Source: Tenacibaculum sp. 1_MG-2023 (GTDB taxonomy: Bacteria > Bacteroidota > Bacteroidia > Flavobacteriales > Flavobacteriaceae). Taken from it: DNA of 64,000 nt. This document shows, piece after piece, positions 42,696 to 52,027 of this stretch (its first letter is position 1; each line of letters begins with the position of its first letter). The notes under the pieces are model-generated. The model worked only from the letters and a program-made list of their open reading frames with translations. It did not search any database and was not told the DNA's origin. The position numbers and the translations under genes were made by a program. The DNA is taken from assembly GCF_030547425.1 (NCBI RefSeq), contig NZ_JAUORH010000011.1, positions 45,316-109,315 on the forward strand. Direction: 5' to 3'.

Positions 42696-45600
42696 TTAAT
42701 TGTTTGTTTTTACTAATCGTAAGATGTCTCCGAATACTCCTCTGGCTGTAACTTTTGATCCTGCTCCTGCTCCTTGTATTACTATGGGTTGTTCTCCGTA
42801 CGATTCTGTATATATTTCAAATATGGCGTCGGAGCCTTTTAGGCTTCCTAAGGGTGAGCTTTCTGGTACTGATACTAGTTTTACGTTTAGTTTTCCTTTT
42901 GATTGTTGTAGGTCTCCATGTAAGTCTCCTATATATCGTAGTACGTGTTTTTCTTCTTGTGCTTCTTTTTGTTGTTGAAATGTTGGGTTTAGTTTTTCTA
43001 AGTTTGTTAGAAATTCTTTTGAAGGTATTTCTCTAAATTCTTCTGGTATTAGGTTTTCTATTTGAATATCTTCAAACTCGTTTTCTAAATCTAATTCACG
43101 TGCTAAGATTAATAGTTTTCTGGCTACGTCGTTTCCGCATAGGTCTTCTCGTGGGTCTGGTTCGGTAAATCCACTGTTAATGGCTTCTTGTAACACGTTT
43201 GAAAATGGTACGTCTTCTGCTGAAAACTTATTAAATAAGTAACTTAATGATCCTGAGAATACTCCTCTTATTCTTGTAATGTTTTCTCCTGAATCGTGTA
43301 ATAGTTTAATTGTATCTATTAATGGTAAGCCTGCTCCTACATTTGTTTCATAGAGATAACTCTTCTTATTTTTATCTAAGGTTTTACGTAACTCTTTGTA
43401 AAAATCGTACGAAACTGTATTTGCTATTTTGTTGGAAGAGACTAAGTCAAATCCAGCATCGACTAACGGAATGTAATTTTCTATAAAGTCTAAGCTTGCT
43501 GTATTGTCTACAGCAATTAGGTTTTCTAAATGGTGTTCTTTTGCATAATCGATTACAGTATCAACTGTATGCTTATCTTCTACTGCTTTTTCAAGCTCAT
43601 TCGACCAAGTGGTTCCTATTCCATTTTTTGCTAACAATACTTTTTTAGAGTTTGCTATGGCAAAAATGTTTAGTTGGATTTTTCTTCTTTCTAAAATTGT
43701 TTTTGAGTTTTCTAAAATTTGCTCTATTAGTGTTCCTCCTACTAATCCTTTACCAAAAACGGCTATGTTTATTTTTTTTGCTACTCCAAATACTTGACCA
43801 TGAATTACATTTAGTGCTTTGTGTAGTTGTTCTTTTTTTACTACTAAGCTTACGTTTTTACCTGTTATTGTGTTGTTAAATAACAAGGGAACTATTTGGT
43901 TTTTTATTAATGTGTTATATGGGTGATGAAATTCACTTAAGTCTTGCCCAATGATAGAGATTACTGATACTTCTTCTAGTATGGTTATTTGGCTTACATC
44001 TTTTGTTTGTAAGTCGTTTTCAAATTCTTGTTCTAGGGCTTTTACTGCTGCTGCTGCGTTGTCTTTATCTATTACTAAGCCAATTCCTCTTTCTGAAGAG
44101 CCTTGTGATATTATACTTACACTAATTCCGTTGTTACTTAATGCTTTAAAAATACGAGCGTCTACTCCTACTTTTCCTAATAGTCCTCTTCCTTCAAAGT
44201 TTATTAAGGCTACGTTATCTAATACTGATAGTGACTTGATTCCTTTTGATGTTGATTTGGCTGTTATAAGTGTTCCGTTGTCGTTTGGGTTAAAGGTGTT
44301 TAGTATTCGAAGGTTTATGTTTTTTTCTAATAGTGGAATTATTGTTTTTGCGTGTAAAATAGTTGCTCCGAAGTTTGCTAATTCGTTGGCTTCTGAGAAT
44401 GATAATTCTTCTATTTTTTTGGCGTCTGCAACTAAATCTGGGTTTGCGGTAAAAATACCGTCTACGTGTGTATAGTTTTGCAGTTCTTCTGCATCTAAAT
44501 AGTTTGCTAGTAACGAGGCTGTATAGTTGCTTCCGTTTCTACCTAAGGTGGTTGTTTCGTTTTTTAGGTTTGATGCTATAAACCCTGCTACTACGTTTAC
44601 TGTTGTTCCGTTGTGTTGTTTAAAGTGGTTTACTACGTTTTCTTTTGATATTGGTATTATTGATTGTCCGTTACCTAAGCTTTCGTCTGTTTTTAATAAG
44701 TTTCTGGCGTCTGTAGCGTTTGCGTTAATGCCTTTTTGTTGTAGTAGGTCGGTTACTGTTTTTATAGATAATAACTCGCCTTGTGCTAGTACTTCGTCTT
44801 TTATTTTTTGGCTATAGTCTCCTAATAAGCTAACTCCTTCAAATAGTTTTTCTAGTCTATCAAATTCGGTAGTGAAATTTACTAACGGGGTTAATTTTGT
44901 TTGTTCGTATTTAAATGTTTCTAATTGTTCTTTAAATGCTTCGTTTTTGGCTGCTTTTTTTAAAATTTCTTCTAATTCATCGGTTGCTTTTCCTCTTGCT
45001 GAAACAACTACGGCTATATTTTCTCCTTCATTTATTTTTTGTTCTATGATTGTTACTACGTTTGATATGCCTTCATTGGATAATGATTTGCCGCCAAATT
45101 TTAAAATTTTCATTCTTTTATTAGTTAATTTTTGATTGAATATCGGTTCAATAATTTTTTCTAGTTGTTTGTATTCTATTAAGAAAGCGTCGTGTCCATG
45201 GTCTGAATTAATTTCATTATAGGTTACATTTGCATGGGCAGATGCTAGTTGTTTATGTGTTTCTCTGTTTTCTTCGGCAGTAAAAAATAAATCGGAATCT
45301 ACACCAACTATATGGATGTCTGCTCCAATGGTTTCTAACACATTTAGTTCTTCTCTTCCTTTGGTTACATCAATGGTTTTTAATAATTGATTCATTAATT
45401 TGTAAGAGGCTAATTGATAGCGTTCTTGCAGTTTTTTTCCATGGTGTAACAGCCAGCTTTCTACATTAAATATTTGTAGCTCTTCGTTTTTGGAGCGTTG
45501 AAATCGTTTTTTAAATGATTCTGGGGTTCTGTAACATAGCATTGCGTGCATACGTGCATCGTGTACAGGGTTGCTAGAGTTTGTTAGGAATTGTTCTTGT

Positions 45601-46094
45601 ATTTGACAGTTTGCTATTAACCAATCAGTCGATTTCCAGTCGGTCGCAATAGGTATTAAGTGTTTTGTTATTTTTGGGTTTAATACTGCCATTTCCCATG
45701 CTATTCCTCCTCCTAATGAGCCTCCTATTAATGCATATAGTTTTTCAATTTTTAGTTGTTTTAGCCCTTGTAAAAAAATGTTTGCTACATCGCGTGCTAT
45801 AAAGCTTTTATAATTATCTATTAAAAAGTCGTCGTATCCATTTCCTGGGATATTAAAGCATAGAACTGTATATTTATTCGTATTTATAGTTTTGTTTTTA
45901 CCAACTAAGTCTTGCCACCATCCATCAATTCCTGTTACATTGCTGTTTCCTGTTAGTGCATGGTTGATGAGCACCACAGGTGCAGTGCCCAATTCTTTTC
46001 CGAAGGTTTGGTAGCTTAACGGAATTTTTTTGAATTGTACACCGCTTATTGTGGTATAACTAAGAATGTGTATGTGCTGTAAATCACTTTTCAT
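42696..46094 (-). CDS. Trifunctional homoserine O-acetyltransferase-aspartokinase-homoserine dehydrogenase
   Basis: A 1132-residue fusion. Residues 1-325 are a MetX-like alpha/beta hydrolase: oxyanion region NHALTGNSN, nucleophile GGSLGGG (Ser 126), Asp in DSDLFF and His in GHDAF (His 301). Residues 328-800 are aspartokinase (KFGGKSLSNEG) with ACT domains (GLLGKVGVDARIFKALSNNG). The rest is homoserine dehydrogenase: AVFGKGLVGGTL, ETNVGAGLPLIDTIKLL and FSGSLSYLFNKF. The chain covers aspartate phosphorylation and, after aspartate semialdehyde, homoserine formation and acetylation. I start at ATG 46094; an internal ATG at 45113 opens the aspartokinase part. Confidence 0.92.
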   Translation of the reverse strand: MKSDLQHIHILSYTTISGVQFKKIPLSYQTFGKELGTAPVVLINHALTGNSNVTGIDGWWQDLVGKNKTINTNKYTVLCFNIPGNGYDDFLIDNYKSFIARDVANIFLQGLKQLKIEKLYALIGGSLGGGIAWEMAVLNPKITKHLIPIATDWKSTDWLIANCQIQEQFLTNSSNPVHDARMHAMLCYRTPESFKKRFQRSKNEELQIFNVESWLLHHGKKLQERYQLASYKLMNQLLKTIDVTKGREELNVLETIGADIHIVGVDSDLFFTAEENRETHKQLASAHANVTYNEINSDHGHDAFLIEYKQLEKIIEPIFNQKLTNKRMKILKFGGKSLSNEGISNVVTIIEQKINEGENIAVVVSARGKATDELEEILKKAAKNEAFKEQLETFKYEQTKLTPLVNFTTEFDRLEKLFEGVSLLGDYSQKIKDEVLAQGELLSIKTVTDLLQQKGINANATDARNLLKTDESLGNGQSIIPISKENVVNHFKQHNGTTVNVVAGFIASNLKNETTTLGRNGSNYTASLLANYLDAEELQNYTHVDGIFTANPDLVADAKKIEELSFSEANELANFGATILHAKTIIPLLEKNINLRILNTFNPNDNGTLITAKSTSKGIKSLSVLDNVALINFEGRGLLGKVGVDARIFKALSNNGISVSIISQGSSERGIGLVIDKDNAAAAVKALEQEFENDLQTKDVSQITILEEVSVISIIGQDLSEFHHPYNTLIKNQIVPLLFNNTITGKNVSLVVKKEQLHKALNVIHGQVFGVAKKINIAVFGKGLVGGTLIEQILENSKTILERRKIQLNIFAIANSKKVLLAKNGIGTTWSNELEKAVEDKHTVDTVIDYAKEHHLENLIAVDNTASLDFIENYIPLVDAGFDLVSSNKIANTVSYDFYKELRKTLDKNKKSYLYETNVGAGLPLIDTIKLLHDSGENITRIRGVFSGSLSYLFNKFSAEDVPFSNVLQEAINSGFTEPDPREDLCGNDVARKLLILARELDLENEFEDIQIENLIPEEFREIPSKEFLTNLEKLNPTFQQQKEAQEEKHVLRYIGDLHGDLQQSKGKLNVKLVSVPESSPLGSLKGSDAIFEIYTESYGEQPIVIQGAGAGSKVTARGVFGDILRLVKTNN

Positions 46095-46208
46095 TATTGA
46101 TGTCTTTATGTTGGGCTTTACGCTAAATATTTTGTTGGTTCTCGATACTCTTGCTTGGTAAACTCGAACTGACAACAAAAGGGTCTTGCTTTACTTTTTA
46201 ATGTAATT

Positions 46209-47501
46209 TTAAGCTACTACTTCTTTAGAGATTTTAGCAAATGCTTCTTGTAAATCGTTTTTTAAATCTTCACTATTTTCTAAACCAACTGATAAACGGA
46301 TTAAGTCTTTGGTTACTCCTGCATTGTTTTGAGCTTCGTCACTTAATTGTTGGTGTGTTGTGCTTGCTGGGTGTATTATTAATGATTTTGTATCTCCAAT
46401 ATTGGCTAGTAGTGAAAATAGTTTGGTGTTATCTGCAATGGTTTTGGCTGCCTCATAGCCTCCTTTTACACCAAAAGTTACTAATCCGCTTTGTCCTTTT
46501 GGTAGGTATTTATCTGCTAAAGTTTTGTACTTGTTGCCTTCCAACCCTGGATAGTTTACCCAAGCTACTTGTTCTTGTTCTTGTAACCATTTTGCAATAG
46601 ATAACGCATTTTCACTGTGTTTTTGAATTCTTACTTCTAAGGTTTCTAATCCTTGAATGATGTTGAATGCGTTTGTAGGACTCAAGGCTCCTCCAAAATC
46701 ACGCAATCCTTCTAAAATTAGTTTAAACGTGTACGATGCGGCTCCTAATGCTTCGTTATATACTAGTCCGTGGTATCCTGCTGATGGTTCTGTAAACTCT
46801 GGGAACTTGCCATTTGCCCAGTTAAAGGTTCCTGCATCAATAATGGCTCCTCCTAACGAGTTTCCTTGTCCGCCAATGTATTTTGTTAGGGAGTGAATTA
46901 CGATGTTTGCTCCATGCTCTATTGGGTTTAATAAGGCAGGTGTTGCTACGGTATTATCTACAATAAACGGAACTTCTGCTTTTTTTGCATGTGCTGATAT
47001 CGCTTGTAAGTCTAACACATCTAATTTTGGATTTCCTAACGATTCTACAAAAAATGCTTTGGTGTTTTCTTGTACAGCTTCTGCAAAGTTATCTGGGTTT
47101 GATGCGTCTACAAATGTTGTGGTTATTCCTAATCTTGGTAGGGTAACGTTTAGCAAGTTATATGTTCCTCCATACAAGCTGCTTGAAGCTACAATGTGAT
47201 CTCCTGCTTTTAGTAAGGTTAATAATCCTGTTGAAATTGCTGCCGTACCTGAAGCAAAAACTACGGCACCAATACCGCCTTCTAAAGCGGCTAAGCGTTC
47301 TTGTAAAATTTGATTGGTTGGGTTGTTTAGTCGCGTGTAAATGAATCCTAGTTCTTTTAAAGAAAATAGGTTTGCTGCGTGTTCTGAATTGTTAAAAACA
47401 TACGATGTTGTTTGATAAATAGGAACTGCTCTTGTTCCTCCATTTTGTGTTACATCGTGACCTGCGTGCAACGCATTTGTTGCGAATTTTTGTGTACTCA
47501 T
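46209..47501 (-). CDS. O-acetylhomoserine sulfhydrylase (MetY-like)
   Basis: A 430-residue PLP enzyme converting O-acetylhomoserine and sulfide to homocysteine. MSTQKFATNALHAGHDVTQN start, YTRLNNPTNQILQERLAALE, VFASGTAAISTGLLTLL, and PLP lysine in VIHSLTKYIGGQGNSLGGAI. Length above 420 favours the MetY/O-acetylhomoserine class. It is the first gene after the SAM-I riboswitch and 114 bases upstream of the fusion gene that makes its substrate, so SAM controls both sulfhydrylation and substrate supply. Confidence 0.9.
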   Translation of the reverse strand: MSTQKFATNALHAGHDVTQNGGTRAVPIYQTTSYVFNNSEHAANLFSLKELGFIYTRLNNPTNQILQERLAALEGGIGAVVFASGTAAISTGLLTLLKAGDHIVASSSLYGGTYNLLNVTLPRLGITTTFVDASNPDNFAEAVQENTKAFFVESLGNPKLDVLDLQAISAHAKKAEVPFIVDNTVATPALLNPIEHGANIVIHSLTKYIGGQGNSLGGAIIDAGTFNWANGKFPEFTEPSAGYHGLVYNEALGAASYTFKLILEGLRDFGGALSPTNAFNIIQGLETLEVRIQKHSENALSIAKWLQEQEQVAWVNYPGLEGNKYKTLADKYLPKGQSGLVTFGVKGGYEAAKTIADNTKLFSLLANIGDTKSLIIHPASTTHQQLSDEAQNNAGVTKDLIRLSVGLENSEDLKNDLQEAFAKISKEVVA

Positions 47502-47528
47502 TTTTCTTGTTTTTTGAGTTAATACTTG

Positions 47529-47548
47529 ATTCTCGTTTCCGCGAGAAT
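47529..47548. repeat. Hairpin repeat in the leader of the MetY-like gene
   Basis: ATTCTCG / CGAGAAT stem (47529-47535 and 47542-47548) around TTTCCG. On the minus strand the unit is TGTCATTCTCGCGG followed by AAACGAGAAT, which shares its GTCATTC head with the repeats at 25.7-26.2 kb. It lies between the riboswitch and the start codon. Confidence 0.5.
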
Positions 47549-47700
47549 GACATTTTCAAAGGAAACCCAATACTGCGCATTGTGAATCGTTTTGAGATTA
47601 AACCAAAAGCCAAAACACATCTTTGTTAGATGTTGCTTACTAGAAAAATGTTATTAAGAAATTATAAGAAAGTTCTTGTAGAAAGAAGAAATTTCTTTGG

Positions 47701-47810
47701 GTTATCTATCCGTGAGTTTTTATGCTCTGGTAGAATTTAGCACCTTCTTTGTTTGCACAAAGGGTTGCTAAGGTTTCATAGGGTCTAATCCCTCCACCTT
47801 TCTTGATAAC
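47701..47810 (-). promoter_or_regulatory. SAM-I (S-box) riboswitch aptamer
   Basis: On the minus strand: P1 GTTATC pairs with GATAAC at the far end. Inside are AAGGTGGAGGGATTAGACCC, then TATGAAACCTTAGCAACC and GAAGGTGCTAAATTCTACCA, the conserved S-box core (AGAGGTGGAGGGA...GATGAAACC..GCAACC...GGTGCTAA.TCC). It heads the MetY-like and MetX-fusion genes. The downstream platform is AT-rich; a weak hairpin ACATCT/AGATGT near 47615-47632 could terminate, or control may be at translation. SAM binding should repress. Confidence 0.92.
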
Positions 47811-47842
47811 ATCGTCAATAAGTGTTTGAACTTTTACGAGTA

Positions 47843-47875
47843 CAAATATTCAATTATAAAAATGGATTTTCCAAA
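47843..47875 (-). promoter_or_regulatory. Promoter of the SAM-riboswitch transcript
   Basis: Minus strand TTTG (47875-47872), 21-base spacer, AATATTTG (47850-47843), one mismatch to TAnnTTTG. It lies 32 bases upstream of the aptamer's first paired base. The rest of the stretch to selO (47876-47996) shows nothing else. Confidence 0.5.
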
Positions 47876-47996
47876 TTTATTTTGATTTTTATTTAAAAAA
47901 GAGTTTTGAATTATTTTCAATGAAACAAAACAGAAACCTAATTATCAGCAACTAAGCACAATTAACTCAAACAAAAGGTTTAACATGTTTTTTATC

Positions 47997-49565
47997 TTAA
48001 GAACTACAAGACAACATAGAACAACCTACTTTATTTCGTGCCCATTCAGGACGTTTTTCGAACCATTTTTCGTATTCTGGCTGCTCATCGTAAGGATTTT
48101 TGAGCAGTAAATATAACTCATTTAACAATACAAAATCATTTTTATTTGCATCATCAATGGCTAATTGCGCCATATAATTTCTGAGTACATATTTCGGATT
48201 TACAGCATTCATTTTTGTTTTTCTGTCCTCATCTGAAACAGTTTCATTTTGTAATCTATCTATATAATTTTGGAACCAATTTTCCCAAGATTTTTTTATT
48301 TCGTCTACAACTTCTGAAGGCGTATAAAATGCCTTTTCTATTTTTTTTATTGCCTCCTCTTTGGTGTCATTTTTTGAAATGTTTGACAACAATCGGAAAA
48401 AAATAGTCATGTCTGTTTCTGTTTTTTGAAGTACTTCTTCAAGATTTGAAACCAATGTTCCATCTAATTCTTTTGAAGAAAAAAGTCCTAATTTTTCTCG
48501 AATCATGTGCATGTACTTTTTAGGAAATTTTTCTTGGTAATTTTCTAAAACAGCTTCTAAAGGTTCAGCTTCTTCAATTAAAGGATATAGAGCATTTGCT
48601 AACTGATATAAATTCCATAAAACTACCTCTGGTTGCGCACCATATCGATAACGTTTATGGGTATTATCGGTTGTATTTGGCGTCCATCCGTGGTCATAGC
48701 CTTCTAACCATCCGTAAGGGCCATAATCAATCGTTAAACCTAGAATTGACATATTATCTGTATTCATAACCCCATGTACAAATCCAACACGCTGCCAATG
48801 AATAACCATATCTAAACTACGCTCTGCCACCTCTTTAAAAAAGGAAATATATGTTTCTTTTGAAAGTTCACCTAAATGAGGAAAATGATGGTTTATAGTA
48901 TAATCTACCAATCTTTTTAGTGTTTTTACATCTCCTCTGGCAGGAAATATTTGGTAGTTTCCAAAACGTAAAAAAGAGGCTGCTGTTCTACATACGATTG
49001 CTCCTTTTTCATACGCAGCGTTTCCGTCATATAGTACATCTCTTAGTACTTGATCTCCTGACAGTGCCAATGATAATGCTCTTGTTGTAGGTACACCTAA
49101 ATGATACATAGCTTCACTACACAAATACTCACGAATAGAGGAACGTAACACTGCTAATCCGTCTGCATTTCTCGAATATGGTGTCTCTCCTGCTCCTTTT
49201 AACTGCAATGCCCATTTTTTGTTATCATGAACTACTTCAAACAAATTAATCGCTCTACCGTCTCCTAATTGTCCTGCCCAATGTCCAAATTGATGTCCGC
49301 CGTAGCACATGGCATACGGTTGTGTATTTTTATATACATCATTCCCTGTAAAAATGTTCTTGAATTCATCTGAAGCTATTGCTGTTTCTGAAAGCCCTAA
49401 TTCTTTAGCCATTTCATCCGAAATATGAATTATTTTTGGATTGGACGTTTTTTTAGGTGTTACATACGAAAAACAAGCTTCTGTAACCTGTCTTCGTGTA
49501 TTTTCTTGAATTGGGTCAGCTGGTAATTCTTCGGTAAAGGTGTTTTGTATATTGAATTTCAACAC
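47997..49565 (-). CDS. selO: Protein adenylyltransferase SelO (YdiU)
   Basis: A 522-residue pseudokinase-fold enzyme that transfers AMP to target proteins under redox stress. GGHQFGHWAGQLGDGRAINL and LQLKGAGETPYSRNADG form the inverted nucleotide site, and GVMNTDNMSILGLTIDYGPY the metal site. The chain ends CSMLSCSS: the antepenultimate Cys occupies the place of selenocysteine in eukaryotic SelO. Start is GTG at 49565. It lies 3 bases downstream of msrA, forming an msrB-msrA-selO operon. Confidence 0.92.
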   Translation of the reverse strand: MLKFNIQNTFTEELPADPIQENTRRQVTEACFSYVTPKKTSNPKIIHISDEMAKELGLSETAIASDEFKNIFTGNDVYKNTQPYAMCYGGHQFGHWAGQLGDGRAINLFEVVHDNKKWALQLKGAGETPYSRNADGLAVLRSSIREYLCSEAMYHLGVPTTRALSLALSGDQVLRDVLYDGNAAYEKGAIVCRTAASFLRFGNYQIFPARGDVKTLKRLVDYTINHHFPHLGELSKETYISFFKEVAERSLDMVIHWQRVGFVHGVMNTDNMSILGLTIDYGPYGWLEGYDHGWTPNTTDNTHKRYRYGAQPEVVLWNLYQLANALYPLIEEAEPLEAVLENYQEKFPKKYMHMIREKLGLFSSKELDGTLVSNLEEVLQKTETDMTIFFRLLSNISKNDTKEEAIKKIEKAFYTPSEVVDEIKKSWENWFQNYIDRLQNETVSDEDRKTKMNAVNPKYVLRNYMAQLAIDDANKNDFVLLNELYLLLKNPYDEQPEYEKWFEKRPEWARNKVGCSMLSCSS

Positions 49566-49568
49566 TTT

Positions 49569-50114
49569 TTATTGTTCTTTTAATTTGTTTGCGTATAGTT
49601 TTTTCAATTTTGCCAATTTAGGCGAAATAACTACTACACAGTACATTTGATCTTTGTTTTTTTCATAAAAGTCTTGATGACTCTCATCTGCTTTATGAAA
49701 TGTGGATGCTGCACTTATTTCTGTTACAATTTCATCTTCATAATAAGGTGTCAACTTTTCTACTACTTTTTCAGCAATTTGTTGTTGTTCTTCATTGTGA
49801 TAAAAAATCACTGAACGGTATTGTGTTCCTACATCAGCTCCTTGCCTATTTAAAGTTGTTGGGTCATGACTTGTCATAAACATTACCAACAACTCTTCAT
49901 AACTTATAATTTCAGGATTAAACGTTGCTTGCACTATTTCTGCGTGTCCTGTTAAACCTGAACAAATTTCTCTATAAGTTGGTGTTCCTGGTACGGTTCC
50001 TCCCATATAACCAGATACCACTTCTTCTACTCCTTTTATTTGATTTAAAACAGCTTCTACACACCAAAAGCAACCGCCACCAACGGTTATTACTTCTAAT
50101 TTATTATTTGTCAT
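49569..50114 (-). CDS. msrA: Peptide methionine-S-sulfoxide reductase
   Basis: A 181-residue enzyme reducing the S form of methionine sulfoxide. The catalytic motif GGGCFWCVEAVL is near residue 15; EVVSGYMGGTVPGTPTYREI and HAEIVQATFNPEIISYEEL follow. No signal peptide, so cytoplasmic. A purine-rich GGAGAG lies before the ATG. It is between msrB and selO in one operon. Confidence 0.95.
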   Translation of the reverse strand: MTNNKLEVITVGGGCFWCVEAVLNQIKGVEEVVSGYMGGTVPGTPTYREICSGLTGHAEIVQATFNPEIISYEELLVMFMTSHDPTTLNRQGADVGTQYRSVIFYHNEEQQQIAEKVVEKLTPYYEDEIVTEISAASTFHKADESHQDFYEKNKDQMYCVVVISPKLAKLKKLYANKLKEQ

Positions 50115-50127
50115 TTCTCTCCTTTCT

Positions 50128-50586
50128 TTATTCTGTATCTAAAATCATTGAAGCCGAGTTAATGCAATAACGCAATCCGCTAGGTTCTGGTCCGTCAGGA
50201 AAAACATGTCCTAAATGAGCATCACAAGTATTACACATTACTTCCACGCGTACCATACCAAAGGTAGTATCTTTCTCATACTGAATAGAGTTTTCTTTTA
50301 TAGGTTGTGTAAAACTAGGCCAACCAGTACCTGAACTAAATTTAATCGTTGAATCGAACAAAGGTGTGCCACAGCATACACATTTATATTTTCCAGCATC
50401 ATACACACTACACAATTCTCCTGAATTTGGTCTTTCTGTTCCTTTTTGTCTAGTTACTCTAAACTGTTCTGGGGTTAAAAATTCTTGCCATTCTGCTGCT
50501 GTTTTTTCCACTCTTTTATCAGGTGTTGGATTACCATTAACAGCAAAATTAATTACATCTTTCCAAGTTAAAATTTTGTCGTTCAT
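50128..50586 (-). CDS. msrB: Peptide methionine-R-sulfoxide reductase
   Basis: A 152-residue enzyme reducing the R form of methionine sulfoxide. Zinc-binding CVCCGTPLF and CNTCDAHLGH, and the catalytic Cys in RYCINSASM, are present; TGWPSFTQPI is also typical. It starts the msrB-msrA-selO operon, 13 bases before msrA. The gene diverges from the alginate-export porin operon across a 200-base regulatory gap. Confidence 0.95.
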   Translation of the reverse strand: MNDKILTWKDVINFAVNGNPTPDKRVEKTAAEWQEFLTPEQFRVTRQKGTERPNSGELCSVYDAGKYKCVCCGTPLFDSTIKFSSGTGWPSFTQPIKENSIQYEKDTTFGMVRVEVMCNTCDAHLGHVFPDGPEPSGLRYCINSASMILDTE

Positions 50587-50721
50587 CCTGCTCTTTCGTT
50601 TTATTTAACTTATTAGTAGTTTCTTTTCTTTGTTACTTACAAAGCTACGATTCATTATTAACTATACTCATTTTAATTTCTATTATCTATAAAAGATATT
50701 TTCATCTTTTTTAGTTCTACC

Positions 50722-50764
50722 TGATTTTTATCATGTTTTATCCTAGCATTTATCTAGAAATTTG
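50722..50764 (+). promoter_or_regulatory. FNR/CRP-type site plus -7 box, porin-ric operon
   Basis: TGATTTTTATCA (50722-50733) is a full match to TGAT-N4-ATCA. GAAATTTG (50757-50764) is the -7 box. The site centre lies 29.5 bp upstream of the first base of the -7 box, about -41 relative to start: a class II activator position. Confidence 0.65.
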
Positions 50765-50786
50765 GACTAATGTTAATTAAAAAATT

Positions 50787-52022
50787 ATGAAAACCTCAAA
50801 AATTATAATAGCATTCATCTTTTTTGCTACCACTACAGCTTTTGCTCAATTAACAATTGATGCAGAACTACGTCCGCGTGCTGAATATAGGCATGGATTT
50901 AAAACTTTATTTCCTGATAATGCCAATCCTGCTCTTTTTGTTTCTCAAAGAACTCGATTGAACACTACCTATAAAACTGAAAAATTAAATTTTTATGTTA
51001 GTTTTCAAGATGTTAGAGTTTGGGGAGATGTTCCTCAATTAAATACTGCTGATAATAGTGGTTTGAGTGTACACCAAGCTTGGGGAGAAATACTTTTAGA
51101 CACAAACTTTTCTGTAAAACTAGGACGACAAGAGGTTATTTATGACGATAGTAGAATTTTTGGTAACGTTGGTTGGGCTCAACAAGCTCGTAGTCACGAT
51201 ATGGCAATGCTGAAGTATAAAAAAGATAGTTTTAAGTTTGATGTTGGTTTGGCATTTAATCAATCAAAAGAAAACCTAACAGGAACAAATTTAACTACAC
51301 CAAATACGTATAAAGCTATGCAATATGCGTGGTTACATAAAGATTGGAGTGACTTTTCTGGTAGTTTCTTGTTCTTAAACAACGGTATGCAATCTCCTAA
51401 CGGACTTAAGTATAGTCAAACCATAGGAACACATTTAACTGCAAAGAAAGATAAATTTACTATTGCTGCTAACTTATATTATCAATTTGGTAATGATGTT
51501 TTAAATAGAGATTTAAATGCTTATTTACTTGGTTTAGAGGCCATACTTAAAGCTTCAGAAAAAGCAAAGATTGGTTTAGGAGTTGAATTACAAAGTGGTA
51601 ATGATTACAATACTTCTGCTGATGAAAACAATGCTTTTACTCCTTTTTATGGAACCAATCATAAGTTTAATGGTTTTATGGATTATTTCTACGTAGGAAA
51701 TCATATAAACAGTGTTGGTTTGTTAAACCTCTATGCAAAAGCTAATTTTAAATTAAACTCGAAATCTGGTTTAACAGCTTTTGTTCATAATTTTTCTGCT
51801 GCTGCAGATATTAACAACTCAGTTTCTAACCAACTAGGTACTGAAGTAGATATTGTATATGGATATAAGTTTACGAAAGATATTGGTTTTAAAGCTGGAT
51901 ATTCTCACTTATTTCCTTCTGAAGGAATGGAGGTCTTAAAAGGAAATTCAGATAGTAACACAAATAATTGGGCTTGGGTTATGGTAACTATTAAACCGAC
52001 TCTATTCACATCTAAAAACTAG
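50787..52022 (+). CDS. Alginate-export-type outer-membrane porin
   Basis: A 411-residue barrel protein with signal peptide (MKTSKIIIAFIFFATTTAFA, then QLTIDAELRPRAEYRHGF). The start ELRPRAEYR, the segment VHQAWGEILLDTNFSVKLGR with QEVIYDDSR, and GYSHLFPSEGMEVL near the end match the alginate_exp family. Despite the name, Bacteroidota members are often general or anion porins. It is 5 bases upstream of ric and under an FNR-type site, so a role in nitrate/nitrite passage is a reasonable inference. Confidence 0.82.
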   Translation: MKTSKIIIAFIFFATTTAFAQLTIDAELRPRAEYRHGFKTLFPDNANPALFVSQRTRLNTTYKTEKLNFYVSFQDVRVWGDVPQLNTADNSGLSVHQAWGEILLDTNFSVKLGRQEVIYDDSRIFGNVGWAQQARSHDMAMLKYKKDSFKFDVGLAFNQSKENLTGTNLTTPNTYKAMQYAWLHKDWSDFSGSFLFLNNGMQSPNGLKYSQTIGTHLTAKKDKFTIAANLYYQFGNDVLNRDLNAYLLGLEAILKASEKAKIGLGVELQSGNDYNTSADENNAFTPFYGTNHKFNGFMDYFYVGNHINSVGLLNLYAKANFKLNSKSGLTAFVHNFSAAADINNSVSNQLGTEVDIVYGYKFTKDIGFKAGYSHLFPSEGMEVLKGNSDSNTNNWAWVMVTIKPTLFTSKN

Positions 52023-52027
52023 AAATT

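Noticed and set aside
42428..42751. Plus-strand open frames of 94-107 residues across the 21-bp array
   Set aside because: They are low-complexity shadows of a repeat whose period is a multiple of three, antisense to the met operon, with no family resemblance.
43609..47344. Several plus-strand frames of 60-174 residues opposite the methionine genes
   Set aside because: They are antisense shadows of well-supported enzymes, rich in Leu/Phe/Ser as expected from reverse reading.
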